Notes: generated by a model not told the origin, from the sequence alone. DNA of 16,723 nucleotides from Betaproteobacteria bacterium (GCA_016177355.1 JACOVL010000035.1:1-16723), one strand, 5' to 3'. Positions 4,654 to 12,394 are shown, counted from the first letter of the stretch. Translations and numbers: made by a program.

Positions 4654-7176
4654 ATGGCACAGATCAACGTCACTCAGTTCGCCCAGCAATTGGGGTTGCC
4701 GACCGCTCTGCTCATCGAGCAGTTGCAGGCGGCCGGGGTGAGAAGGGTCCTGGCGGAGGACTCGCCGCTCACGGAGAAGGACAAGACCCAGTTGCTCGAG
4801 CATTTGCGCAAATCGCACGGCGCAGCCGAGGCGAAACAGAAGATCACCCTCACGCGCCGGCAGACCAGCGAGATCAAGAAGTCCGACGGCGCCGGCAAGG
4901 CGCACACCATACAGATCGAGGTGCGCAAGAAGCGCGTGCTGGTGAAACGCGATGCGGCCGAGCCGGAAGCGGGAGCCGGGCCGTCCAGGCCGGTACTCGA
5001 CGCCGGGCAGATCGCGCTGCGCGAAGCGGAAGCGAAACAGCAGGCCGAACTCGCGGCGCGCCAGGCCGAAGATGCAGAGAACAAGCGGCGCAAGAAGGAA
5101 GCCGAAGCCACCGCGGAAGCCCGAACTTCCGAAGAGGCGAAACCGGCCGGGGCGGCTGCACAACCGCATGTCGAGGGCACGCTGCACAAGCCGACGGTCA
5201 AGCCCGAGGAGAAGGCGCAGAAAGCTGAGAAAAAGGCCAAGAAACAACAAGTTAAATCTGTAGTCTGGAGGGACGAAACGGTCAAGCGCCGCACCATCAA
5301 GACGCGCGGCGATATGACCGGCGGACTGGGGTGGCGCGAGCGCAAGGCGCGCCACGCCGGACACAAGGACGAAGCCGAAACGCAGCACGCTTTTTCCGCG
5401 CCCACCGAGCCCATCGTGCGCGACGTGATCGTGCCCGAGACCATCACGGTCGGCGATCTCGCGCACAAGATGTCGGTCAAGGCCGCCGAAGTGATCAAGG
5501 TGTTGATGAAGATGGGCACCATGGTGACGATCAACCAGGTGCTCGACCAGGACACGGCGATGATCGTGACCGAGGAGATGGGGCACGTCGCCAGGCGCGC
5601 CAAGCTCGACGAGCCGGACGCCTTTCTCACGGAGGAGCAGCAGGCGCCATCCGAGATCAAGCTCGAACCGCGCGCACCGGTGGTGACCGTGATGGGGCAC
5701 GTGGACCACGGCAAGACATCGTTGCTCGACGCCATACGCCGCACCAAGGTTGCGAGCGGCGAGGCGGGCGGCATCACGCAGCACATCGGCGCCTACCACG
5801 TGGACACGCCCAAAGGCATGATCACGTTCCTCGATACGCCCGGCCATGAAGCGTTCACGGCGATGCGCGCGCGCGGCGCCAGGGTGACCGACCTCGTGGT
5901 CCTGGTGGTGGCGGCGGACGACGGCGTGATGCCGCAGACGATCGAGGCGATCCACCATGCGAAGGCAGCCAAGGTACCGATGGTGGTGGCGCTCAACAAG
6001 ATAGACAAACCCGAGGCCAACCCGGAGCGCGTCAAGCAGGATCTCTCGGGACATGAAGTGGTGCCGGAGGAATGGGGCGGGGACACCATGTTCGTTCCGG
6101 TCTCGGCCAAGACCGGCAAGGGCGTGGACCAGCTGCTCGACAGCATACTGGTGCAGTCCGAAGTGCTCGAGTTGAAGTCGTCAAAGGACGTTCCGGCCAA
6201 GGGCATCGTCATCGAATCGAGGCTCGACAAGGGGCGCGGGCCGATCGCCACCGTACTCGTGCAATCGGGCACCCTGAAGCGTGGCGACGTGGTGCTGGCG
6301 GGAGCCGTTTTCGGGCGGGTGCGCGCGCTGCTCGACGAGAACGGCAACAGCATTGAGCAGGCCGGCCCTTCGATCCCGGTGGAAATCCTGGGCCTGTCGG
6401 ACGTGCCGATGGCCGGGGCCGACGTGCTGACGCTCGGCGACGAGCGCAAGGCACGGGAGATCGCGTTGTTCCGCCAGGGCAAGTTCCGCGACGTCAAGCT
6501 GGCGCGGCAGCAGTCGGCCAAGCTCGAGAACATATTCGAGCAGATGGGCGAAGGGCAGGCCAAGATCCTGTCGCTGATCATCAAGGCCGACGTGCAGGGC
6601 TCTTATGAAGGCCTGTCGCACGCCTTGAGCGGGCTCTCCACCGGCGAAGTCAAGGTCAACATCGTGCACGCCGCGGTGGGCGGCATCACCGAGTCGGACG
6701 TCAATCTCGCGCTGGCCTCGAAAGCGGTCATCATCGGCTTCAATGCGCGGGCGGACGCCGCGGCGCGCAAACTCGCGGAAGGGAGCGGCGTGGATATCCG
6801 CTATTACAACGTGATTTACGACGTCGTCGACGAGATCAGGGCCGCGCTTTCGGGCATGCTCGCGCCCGAGCGCAAGGAAAACGTCCTGGGGCTCGTCGAG
6901 GTGCGCCAGATATTCAAGATTTCGAAAATCGGCACCGTCGCCGGCTGCTACGTGACGGAGGGCCTGGTGCGGCGCAGCAACGCCAAGGCGCGCGTGCTGC
7001 GCGACAACGTGGTCATACACGTCGGCGAGCTCGATTCGCTCAAGCGCTTCAAGGACGATGTGAGAGAGGTCAAGGGCGGGTTCGAGTGCGGCCTCTCCCT
7101 CCGTAACTTCGACGATCTCAAGGTCGGCGATCAGCTCGAAGTGTACGAGGTCGTCGAAGTAGCGAGGACGCTGTAG
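4654..7176 (+). CDS. infB: Translation initiation factor IF-2
   Basis: An 840-residue GTPase that recruits initiator fMet-tRNA to the 30S subunit and promotes subunit joining. The N-terminal IF2_N module (MAQINVTQFAQQLGL) fixes the ATG at 4654; the longer open frame upstream lies inside nusA. Residues about 95-230 are a charged Lys/Glu/Ala-rich low-complexity linker, and a second IF2_N module follows at about 263-310. The G domain has GHVDHGKT at 348-355, DTPGH at 394-398, NKID at 448-451 and SAK at 484-486. Domain II and the fMet-tRNA-binding C-terminal domain complete the protein. Thirteen bases separate it from nusA, in the same transcript. An unusual 91-bp gap with a heptamer palindrome follows. 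Confidence 0.98.
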   Translation: MAQINVTQFAQQLGLPTALLIEQLQAAGVRRVLAEDSPLTEKDKTQLLEHLRKSHGAAEAKQKITLTRRQTSEIKKSDGAGKAHTIQIEVRKKRVLVKRDAAEPEAGAGPSRPVLDAGQIALREAEAKQQAELAARQAEDAENKRRKKEAEATAEARTSEEAKPAGAAAQPHVEGTLHKPTVKPEEKAQKAEKKAKKQQVKSVVWRDETVKRRTIKTRGDMTGGLGWRERKARHAGHKDEAETQHAFSAPTEPIVRDVIVPETITVGDLAHKMSVKAAEVIKVLMKMGTMVTINQVLDQDTAMIVTEEMGHVARRAKLDEPDAFLTEEQQAPSEIKLEPRAPVVTVMGHVDHGKTSLLDAIRRTKVASGEAGGITQHIGAYHVDTPKGMITFLDTPGHEAFTAMRARGARVTDLVVLVVAADDGVMPQTIEAIHHAKAAKVPMVVALNKIDKPEANPERVKQDLSGHEVVPEEWGGDTMFVPVSAKTGKGVDQLLDSILVQSEVLELKSSKDVPAKGIVIESRLDKGRGPIATVLVQSGTLKRGDVVLAGAVFGRVRALLDENGNSIEQAGPSIPVEILGLSDVPMAGADVLTLGDERKAREIALFRQGKFRDVKLARQQSAKLENIFEQMGEGQAKILSLIIKADVQGSYEGLSHALSGLSTGEVKVNIVHAAVGGITESDVNLALASKAVIIGFNARADAAARKLAEGSGVDIRYYNVIYDVVDEIRAALSGMLAPERKENVLGLVEVRQIFKISKIGTVAGCYVTEGLVRRSNAKARVLRDNVVIHVGELDSLKRFKDDVREVKGGFECGLSLRNFDDLKVGDQLEVYEVVEVARTL

Positions 7177-7181
7177 CGTCC

Positions 7182-7264
7182 GTTCCAGGTTTCATGTTCC
7201 AGGTTCCGAGTTGGCTGGTTTCAGGGCGGCAACTTGGAACATTGAACCTTGAACTTGGAACATA
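7182..7264. repeat. Heptamer-periodic inverted repeat between infB and rbfA
   Basis: The left arm (7182-7213) is tandem degenerate heptamers with a GTTC/GTTT start, for example GTTCCAG and GTTTCAT. The right arm (7230-7264) is the complementary type, for example GAACATT, GAACCTT and GAACTTG. Bases 7182-7213 pair with 7230-7261 over 32 positions with seven mismatches, around a 16-nt loop. In the mRNA this makes a long imperfect hairpin inside an operon whose genes are otherwise closely spaced. The right arm includes the GGA that serves as the rbfA Shine-Dalgarno. It shares 7-nt periodicity and 32-nt arms with the element at 208-346, but uses a different word. Confidence 0.85.
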
Positions 7265-7267
7265 ATC

Positions 7268-7648
7268 ATGCCGAAAGACTATCCCCGCAGCCGCCGCATC
7301 GCGGACCAGGTGCAGCGCGAGCTGTCGGACATCATCCGCCTGGAATTGAAGGATCCGCGCGTCGGGATGATCACCATCACCGACGTGGATGTCAGTCCCG
7401 ACAACAAGAACGCCCGGGTTTTCTTCACGGTCCTGGGCGACCAATCCCGGATCGAGGATGCGACGGCGGGACTGCAGCACGCGGCGGGATTCCTCCGCAG
7501 TTGCCTCGCGCAACGCATGGAAATGCGTTCCGTCCCGCAGCTGCAGTTCAAGCATGATGCCTCGGTGGAGCGTGGAATGCGCCTTTCACAACTGATCGAC
7601 GCCGCGGTCGCCGAAGATGCGGCGCGCGGACGGAAAAAGAAAAAATGA
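7268..7648 (+). CDS. rbfA: 30S ribosome-binding factor RbfA
   Basis: A 126-residue single-KH-domain protein that binds the 5' domain of 16S rRNA and assists late 30S maturation and cold adaptation. The start MPKDYPRSRRIADQVQREL and the core LKDPRVGMITITDVDVSPDNKNARVFFTVLG are characteristic, followed by a helix (LQHAAGFLRSCLAQRM) and the strand PQLQFKHDASVERG. The basic tail RGRKKKK ends the protein. ATG at 7268 gives the family N-terminus; GGA eight bases upstream lies in the right arm of the palindrome. Its stop overlaps truB by the four bases ATGA, so translation of the two genes is coupled. Confidence 0.97.
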   Translation: MPKDYPRSRRIADQVQRELSDIIRLELKDPRVGMITITDVDVSPDNKNARVFFTVLGDQSRIEDATAGLQHAAGFLRSCLAQRMEMRSVPQLQFKHDASVERGMRLSQLIDAAVAEDAARGRKKKK

Positions 7649-8589
7649 GCGAGACAGCCGCACACCCGCGCGAATCCCGTACCAGACGGCGCCCGCTCGA
7701 TGGCGTGTTGCTGCTCGACAAGCCGGCCGGCATTACTTCTCACGCGGCCGTCCAGAAGGCGCGTCTGCTGTATTCCGCGGCGAAGGCCGGCCATACCGGG
7801 ACGCTCGACCCGCTGGCGACCGGGCTGCTGCCGGTGTGTCTGGGCGAGGCGACCAAATTCTCCCGCTTGCTGCTGGAGGCTACGAAGACCTACCACGCCA
7901 CGATCCGGCTCGGGCTGACCACTGCCACCGGCGACCTCGAGGGTGTCGTGACGTCGCGTGCCGCCGTCAGGGTCGAGCGGCGCGATGTCGAGCGGGCGCT
8001 CCAGGGCTTCATCGGTGAAAGCCTGCAAACCCCCCCCATGTACAGCGCTATCAAGCATGGCGGTCAGCCGCTGTACAAGCTCGCCAGGGCGGGGAAAATA
8101 TTGCCGCGCACCCCGCGCCGGGTAGTCATCAGCGGCCTGAAACTGTGCGGGATGGAGGGAGAAGAGTTCGAGATCTCGCTCACCTGCAGCAAAGGCACTT
8201 ACGTGCGCGTGCTGGCCGAGGACATCGGCCGCAATCTCGGATGCGGCGCCTGCCTTTCCCGGTTGCGGCGCACGGCGGTCGGTGATTTTTTGCTGTCCAC
8301 GGGAGCGGTCACGTTCGAGCAGCTTGAACCACTGACTCTGAAGGACCGGGAAGCCCTGTTATTGCCGGCCGACGCGCTCGTTGCGGCATTGCCGCGCGTG
8401 GATCTCGATGCCAGGGAGGCGGGACGTCTCAAGCGGGGACAGCCGGTAGAGGCCGGACACGCGGCGGCCCGCCCGGCGGGACTTGCTCGTATCTACGGGC
8501 CGGAGCACGAGTTTTTGGGCGTGGCCGAGGTCACGGCCCCTGGCTGGATCGTGCCGCGGCGGCTCAAGTCCCAGGTTGTTGCCGTCTGA
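7645..8589 (+). CDS. truB: tRNA pseudouridine(55) synthase TruB
   Basis: A 314-residue enzyme that converts U55 in the T-loop of tRNAs to pseudouridine. The catalytic motif AGHTGTLDPLATGLLPVCLG is intact, with the nucleophile at Asp55. Downstream motifs TYHATIRLGLTTATGDLEG and QTPPMYSAIKHGGQPLYKLAR match the family, and the C-terminal part (from about 240) is PUA-like. The start ATG overlaps the rbfA stop codon. A new promoter begins 18 bp after its stop, so rpsO can be expressed independently of the upstream operon. Confidence 0.97.
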   Translation: MSETAAHPRESRTRRRPLDGVLLLDKPAGITSHAAVQKARLLYSAAKAGHTGTLDPLATGLLPVCLGEATKFSRLLLEATKTYHATIRLGLTTATGDLEGVVTSRAAVRVERRDVERALQGFIGESLQTPPMYSAIKHGGQPLYKLARAGKILPRTPRRVVISGLKLCGMEGEEFEISLTCSKGTYVRVLAEDIGRNLGCGACLSRLRRTAVGDFLLSTGAVTFEQLEPLTLKDREALLLPADALVAALPRVDLDAREAGRLKRGQPVEAGHAAARPAGLARIYGPEHEFLGVAEVTAPGWIVPRRLKSQVVAV

Positions 8590-8607
8590 GGCTTCGCCAA
8601 GTATTGC

Positions 8608-8636
8608 TTGAGAAACCGTGGGTTAGAGAGTAAAAT
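8608..8636 (+). promoter_or_regulatory. Sigma70-type promoter of rpsO
   Basis: TTGAGA (8608-8613), an exact 17-bp spacer and TAAAAT (8631-8636), predicting a start near 8643 and a leader of about 28 nt. This is the best-matching promoter inside the ribosome-maturation cluster, and an independent rpsO promoter is the rule in other proteobacteria. Confidence 0.75.
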
Positions 8637-8670
8637 CGCGCTTCCTGTCAGGAGCGTAGAGTATATAAAA

Positions 8671-8940
8671 ATGGCTGTGACGAACAATCAGAAAGCCCAG
8701 CTGGTGAAGGAATACCAGCGCGGCAATAGCGATACCGGATCCCCCGAAGTCCAGATCGCGCTGCTCACGGCGCGCATCACGGACCTCACGGAGCATTTCA
8801 AGACGCACGTCAAGGATCATCATTCGCGGCGCGGCCTGCTGCGGATGGTCAGTCGCCGGCGCAAGCTTCTCGATTACCTCAAGCGGGCGGATGCCGACAA
8901 GTATCGCTCGCTGATAGACCGTCTGGGTCTGCGCAAGTAA
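8671..8940 (+). CDS. rpsO: 30S ribosomal protein S15
   Basis: An 89-residue protein, the standard S15 length. It binds 16S rRNA at the central-domain three-way junction early in assembly. The sequence reads AVTNNQKAQLVKEYQRGNSD, then TGSPEVQIALLTARI, HFKTHVKDHHSRRGLLRMVSRRR and LLDYLKR, all family-diagnostic. A frame open to 8608 would start inside the promoter, so the ATG at 8671 is the real start. The Shine-Dalgarno is poor: AGGAG lies 16 bases away, too far. E. coli S15 represses its own translation; no clear equivalent structure was recognised in this short leader. A terminator follows 12 bp after the stop. Confidence 0.97.
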   Translation: MAVTNNQKAQLVKEYQRGNSDTGSPEVQIALLTARITDLTEHFKTHVKDHHSRRGLLRMVSRRRKLLDYLKRADADKYRSLIDRLGLRK

Positions 8941-8952
8941 AGAGTCTCTCCG

Positions 8953-8976
8953 AGACCGCGCGTGCGGTCTTTTTTT
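8953..8976 (+). terminator. Intrinsic terminator between rpsO and pnp
   Basis: A 7-bp stem (AGACCGC with GCGGTCT), a GCGT loop and seven T residues counting the last stem base. It lies 12 bp after rpsO and only 24 bp before the pnp start, leaving no room for a full separate pnp promoter downstream. pnp expression therefore probably depends on read-through of this hairpin or on processing at it. Confidence 0.88.
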
Positions 8977-9000
8977 GTTTCATTTTTCTGGGATAACGCT

Positions 9001-11112
9001 TTGAAACTCATCAAGAAAACACTCGCCTGGGGGCAGCATAGCCTGACCCTCGAAACAGGCGAGATCGCGCGCCAGGCCACCGGCGCGGTTCTCGTCAACA
9101 TGGAAGACACGGTGGTGCTGGTCACGGTCGTCGGGGCGAGACAGGCCGCGACAGGGAAGGATTTCCTTCCGCTCACCGTGGACTACCAGGAACGGACTTA
9201 CGCCGCAGGGAAGATACCCGGCGGCTTCTTCAGGCGCGAAGGGCGTCCATCGGAAAAAGAAGTCCTGACGTGCCGGCTCATCGACCGGCCGATACGCCCG
9301 CTCTTTCCCGACGGCTACTACAACGAGGTGCAGATCGTCGCGACCGTCGTGTCGTCGAACAACGAGATCGACTCCGACATTCCCGCGATGATCGGCACGT
9401 CCGCCGCGCTGGCCATCTCCGGCATTCCGTTCAACGGCCCGATCGGCGCGGCGCGCGTCGGCTATCTCGACGGGCAATACGTGCTGAACCCGACCGCAAC
9501 CGAGCTCAAGTCCTCCCAGCTCGACCTGGTGGTGGCGGGCACCGAGCAGGCGGTGCTGATGGTGGAGTCCGAGGCGAAGGAGTTGCCCGAGGACGTGATG
9601 CTCGGCGCGGTGGTGTTCGGCCACCAGCAGATGCAAACGGTAATCCAGGCCATCAACGAACTGGCCGATGAGGCGGGCTACCCGGCCTGGGAATGGGCGC
9701 CGCCCGCGAAGGACGAAACGCTCGCCGCGCGCATCACGGAACTTGCCGAGGGCGACCTGCGAGCTGCATTCCAGCTCAAGCAGAAGGGGCTCCGTTCCGA
9801 GGCGATCGACAATATCTGGAAGCGTGTCTTCACCGAGCTTGGGGTCGGCGCGGAAGGCGGCCCGGATGCCAACGCGGTCAAGGAAATCTGCTTCGCGCTG
9901 GAATCGAAAATCGTGCGCGGCCAGATCCTGGGCGGCGAGCCGCGCATCGACGGACGCAATACCCGCACCGTGCGTCCGATCTCGATCCGTACCGGCCTGC
10001 TGCCCCGGGCGCACGGCTCGGCCTTGTTCACGCGGGGCGAGACCCAGGCGCTGGTGGCTGCGACTCTCGGCACCTCGCGCGATGAGCAGCGCATTGATGC
10101 GCTGCAGGGCGAGTACACGGATCGCTTCATGATGCATTACAACATGCCGCCGTACGCGACCGGCGAGACCGGCCGCGCCGGGTCGCCCAAGCGCCGCGAA
10201 ATCGGCCACGGGCGGCTCGCCAAGCGCGCGCTGATCGCCATGCTCCCGGGCCCTGAGGCGTTCGCCTACTCACTGCGCGTCGTGTCCGAGATCACCGAAT
10301 CCAACGGCTCGAGTTCGATGGCGAGCGTGTGCGGCGGCTGTCTCGCGCTGATGGACGCCGGTGTGCCGCTCAAGGCGCACGTGGCGGGCATTGCCATGGG
10401 GCTCATCAAGGAAGGCAACCGCTTCGCGGTGCTGTCCGACATCCTCGGCGACGAAGACCATCTGGGTGACATGGATTTCAAGGTCGCCGGCACCGCAACG
10501 GGGATTACCGCGCTGCAGATGGACATCAAGATCGAAGGTATTACCAAAGAGATCATGCATGCCGCTCTCGTTCAGGCACGCGAGGGCCGCCTGCATATCC
10601 TGGAGAAGATGAAGCAATCGCTGGAGGCGCCGCGCGCAGAGCTGTCCATGTGGGCGCCAAGGATGATCACGATCAAGATCAAGCCGGAGAAGATCCGCGA
10701 CGTCATCGGCAAGGGCGGCGCGGTGATCCGCGCGCTCACCGAGGAGACCGGCACCACCATCGACATCCAGGATGACGGCACCGTCACCATCGCCTGCGTG
10801 TCCCCCGAGGCCGGGGAGATGGCGAAGAAGCGCATCGAAGACATCACCGCCGACGTGGAAGTCGGCCGCATCTACGACGGCACCGTGCTGAAGCTGCTCG
10901 ATTTCGGCGCGATCGTGAGCGTGTTGCCCGGCAAGGACGGGTTGCTGCACATTTCGCAGATCGCCAACGAGCGGGTCAATGCCGTGGCGGATCACCTCAA
11001 GGAAGGCCAGCAGGTGCGCGTGAAGGTGCTGGAGGCCGACGACAAGGGCAGGCTGCGGCTGTCCATGAAGGCGGTTGCCGCAGAAGCCAAGGCCGCCCAG
11101 ACCGCGCAATAG
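9001..11112 (+). CDS. pnp: Polyribonucleotide nucleotidyltransferase (PNPase)
   Basis: A 703-residue phosphorolytic 3'-to-5' exoribonuclease that degrades mRNA and, with RNase E, can form the degradosome. It has two RNase PH-like domains (about 1-210 and 310-540) joined by a helical domain. A KH domain follows with GKGG at 570-573, then an S1 domain (VGRIYDGTVLKLLDFGAIV) and LRLSMKAV near the end. TTG at 9001 is chosen as start: it yields the expected N-terminus (KLIKKTLAWGQHSLTLETGEIARQ) and has GGA seven bases upstream. The only earlier in-frame candidate is a GTG inside the terminator hairpin. The gene ends 21 bp from the converging dksA stop. Confidence 0.96.
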   Translation: MKLIKKTLAWGQHSLTLETGEIARQATGAVLVNMEDTVVLVTVVGARQAATGKDFLPLTVDYQERTYAAGKIPGGFFRREGRPSEKEVLTCRLIDRPIRPLFPDGYYNEVQIVATVVSSNNEIDSDIPAMIGTSAALAISGIPFNGPIGAARVGYLDGQYVLNPTATELKSSQLDLVVAGTEQAVLMVESEAKELPEDVMLGAVVFGHQQMQTVIQAINELADEAGYPAWEWAPPAKDETLAARITELAEGDLRAAFQLKQKGLRSEAIDNIWKRVFTELGVGAEGGPDANAVKEICFALESKIVRGQILGGEPRIDGRNTRTVRPISIRTGLLPRAHGSALFTRGETQALVAATLGTSRDEQRIDALQGEYTDRFMMHYNMPPYATGETGRAGSPKRREIGHGRLAKRALIAMLPGPEAFAYSLRVVSEITESNGSSSMASVCGGCLALMDAGVPLKAHVAGIAMGLIKEGNRFAVLSDILGDEDHLGDMDFKVAGTATGITALQMDIKIEGITKEIMHAALVQAREGRLHILEKMKQSLEAPRAELSMWAPRMITIKIKPEKIRDVIGKGGAVIRALTEETGTTIDIQDDGTVTIACVSPEAGEMAKKRIEDITADVEVGRIYDGTVLKLLDFGAIVSVLPGKDGLLHISQIANERVNAVADHLKEGQQVRVKVLEADDKGRLRLSMKAVAAEAKAAQTAQ

Positions 11113-11133
11113 CGTTCAGCCGTCGGCGCTCGG

Positions 11134-11556
11134 CTATTTCGCCACCTGGCGCTCGCGCATCTCGTCCAGCGTCTTGCAGTCTATGCAGAGCGTCGCCGTC
11201 GGCCGCGCCTCGAGGCGCTTCAGCCCGATCTCCACCCCGCAGTTGTCGCAATAGCCGTAATCGGTGGCGTCGATGCGCGCGATGGTCTCGTCGATCTTCT
11301 TGATCAGCTTGCGCTCGCGGTCGCGGTTTCTCAACTCCAGCGACATGTCCGATTCCTGGCTGGCCCGGTCGTTGGGGTCAGCGAAGATCGTCGCCTCGTC
11401 CTGCATGGTATGGACGGTGCGGTCGATGTCCTGCGACAGATCGCGCTTCGTCTCTTCCAGCATCTTGCGGAAGTGGGCGAGCTGCCGCGGGTTCATGTAG
11501 TCCTCTTTCCCCTTCGGCTTGTACGGCGGGTAAGACTTGTGTAGCTCGGTAGGCAT
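11134..11556 (-). CDS. dksA: RNA polymerase-binding transcription factor DksA
   Basis: A 140-residue DksA, which enters the RNA polymerase secondary channel and, with ppGpp, represses rRNA and activates amino-acid promoters. The coiled-coil tip has DPNDRASQ with Asp60, Asp63 and Ala65, the residues matching E. coli Asp71, Asp74 and Ala76. SLELRNRDRERKLIKKI follows. The zinc finger keeps all four cysteines (Cys103, 106, 124 and 127; YCDNC and LCIDC), unlike cysteine-poor DksA paralogues. The ATG at 11556 is preferred because it lies downstream of a good promoter at 11585-11613 and has GAGG close upstream; a longer frame from GTG at 11628 would start upstream of that promoter. Confidence 0.95.
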   Translation of the reverse strand: MPTELHKSYPPYKPKGKEDYMNPRQLAHFRKMLEETKRDLSQDIDRTVHTMQDEATIFADPNDRASQESDMSLELRNRDRERKLIKKIDETIARIDATDYGYCDNCGVEIGLKRLEARPTATLCIDCKTLDEMRERQVAK

Positions 11557-11584
11557 GAGCCTCGATTTGCCTGAAAAAAGACGC

Positions 11585-11613
11585 TTTATATCTGAAATCG
11601 GAGTGTCCCGCAA
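11585..11613 (-). promoter_or_regulatory. Sigma70-type promoter of dksA
   Basis: On the minus strand TTGCGG (11608-11613), a 17-bp spacer and TATAAA (11585-11590) predict a start near 11578 and a leader of about 22 nt before the dksA ATG. It lies back-to-back with the tRNA promoter at 11650-11679. Confidence 0.65.
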
Positions 11614-11649
11614 GCTAACAATTTGCACCGTAAAAACGCAGAATTCTCA

Positions 11650-11679
11650 TTGACTATCAGAGGCTTCCAGGAGTATATT
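11650..11679 (+). promoter_or_regulatory. Strong promoter of the tRNA-Arg/tRNA-His operon
   Basis: TTGACT (11650-11655), an 18-bp spacer and TATATT (11674-11679), followed by a GC-rich stretch (ACGCCGCC) at the discriminator position. A GC-rich discriminator is typical of stable-RNA promoters repressed by ppGpp and DksA, and dksA is the divergent neighbour. The roughly 75-nt leader (11687-11761) holds no gene; it contains a copy of ten bases of the tRNA-Arg 3' end at 11738-11747. Confidence 0.75.
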
Positions 11680-11761
11680 ACGCCGCCTCCCGGGCGCAGC
11701 CGGAGCGGGTTGTCGCGGGCCTGGTTTGCGACCTGCGGCCGGGCGCGGCAGACTGCACACG

Positions 11762-11837
11762 GCGCCCGTAGCTCAATGGATAGAGCACCGGCCTTCTAAG
11801 CCGGTGGTTGTGGGTTCGATTCCCGCCGGGCGCGCCA
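11762..11837 (+). tRNA. tRNA-Arg (anticodon UCU)
   Basis: A 76-nt cloverleaf including encoded CCA. The acceptor stem is GCGCCCG with CGGGCGC and the D-arm is GCTC/GAGC. The anticodon stem CCGGC/GCCGG encloses loop CTTCTAA with anticodon TCT, and the T-arm contains GGGTTCGATTCCC. It reads AGA/AGG arginine codons, which are rare in this GC-rich genome. The 19-nt gap to tRNA-His holds a 5-bp hairpin (GAACG with CGTTC, 11838-11853), a likely processing site. Confidence 0.97.
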
Positions 11838-11856
11838 GAACGATGCGCCGTTCGAT

Positions 11857-11932
11857 GGTGGCTGTAGCTCAAAGGTAGAGTACTGGATTGTGATTCCAGG
11901 TGTTGTGGGTTCGAGTCCCATCAGCCACCCCA
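11857..11932 (+). tRNA. tRNA-His (anticodon GUG)
   Basis: A 76-nt cloverleaf with encoded CCA. The anticodon stem CTGGA/TCCAG encloses TTGTGAT with anticodon GTG. The hallmark extra G at position -1 (11857) pairs with the discriminator C (11929), the identity element for histidyl-tRNA synthetase. It is cotranscribed with tRNA-Arg. A short T run just after CCA may help termination, but no hairpin stands between it and the converging smpB stop 15 bp away. Confidence 0.97.
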
Positions 11933-11947
11933 TTTTTCCCGCGGCGC

Positions 11948-12394
11948 TCATCTCGTCAGCTTGAGCAGGCGTTGTTTTTCCCGCTGCCATTCGCGCTGTT
12001 TTTCGGCCTCGCGCTTGTCGTGCTGCTTCTTGCCCTTGGCGAGGCCGATCTCGAGCTTGATGCGCCCGCCCTTGTAATGCAGATCGAGCGGCAGCAGCGT
12101 GTAGCCCGCGCGTTCCACGGCTCCGATCAGGCGGCTGATCTCCTCCGCGTGGAGCAGGAGCTTGCGGGTCCGCGTGGGATCGGGGATGACGTGGGTCGAG
12201 GCGGCAGGGAGCGCGCTGACGTGGCATCCAATGAGATAGAGCTCGCCGTTGCGCACGATGACGTACGCTTCCTTGATCTGCGCGCGCCCGGCGCGTATCG
12301 CCTTGACCTCCCATCCCGCGAGCGCGATCCCGGCTTCGAAGCGCTGCTCGATGAAATAATCGTGGAAGGCTTTCTTGTTTTGAACGATGCTCAT
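11948..12394 (-). CDS. smpB: SsrA-binding protein SmpB
   Basis: A 148-residue protein that binds tmRNA and brings it to stalled ribosomes for trans-translation. The oligonucleotide-binding fold starts with NKKAFHDYFIEQRFEAGIALAGWEVKAIRAGRAQIKEAYV, and IGCHVS, RKLLLH and LLPLDLHYKGGRIKLEIGLAKGKKQHDKRE follow. The basic C-terminal tail (about 122-148), which enters the mRNA channel as a helix, is complete. It is read away from ratA across only 51 bp. The Shine-Dalgarno (GGGA) sits unusually close to the ATG. Confidence 0.97.
   Translation of the reverse strand: MSIVQNKKAFHDYFIEQRFEAGIALAGWEVKAIRAGRAQIKEAYVIVRNGELYLIGCHVSALPAASTHVIPDPTRTRKLLLHAEEISRLIGAVERAGYTLLPLDLHYKGGRIKLEIGLAKGKKQHDKREAEKQREWQREKQRLLKLTR

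Noticed and set aside
3138..4673. Long open frame on the minus strand opposite nusA
   Set aside because: It is antisense to an unmistakable NusA. Its protein is a low-diversity string rich in Leu, His, Arg and Ala with no recognisable domain. GC-rich coding DNA commonly yields such frames.
8643..8654. Palindrome TCCTGTCAGGA in the rpsO leader as a possible S15 regulatory hairpin
   Set aside because: A full stem would leave a one-base loop, which cannot form; the reduced three-pair stem is trivial.
11113..11140. Hairpin AGCCG/CGGCT between the convergent pnp and dksA genes
   Set aside because: The stem is only 5 bp and has no adequate T run on either strand, so it is not called as a terminator.
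11762..11932. Integration site of a genomic island at the tRNA genes
   Set aside because: No integrase gene, no long direct repeat of a tRNA 3' end and no foreign-looking DNA lies nearby; the neighbours are housekeeping genes.
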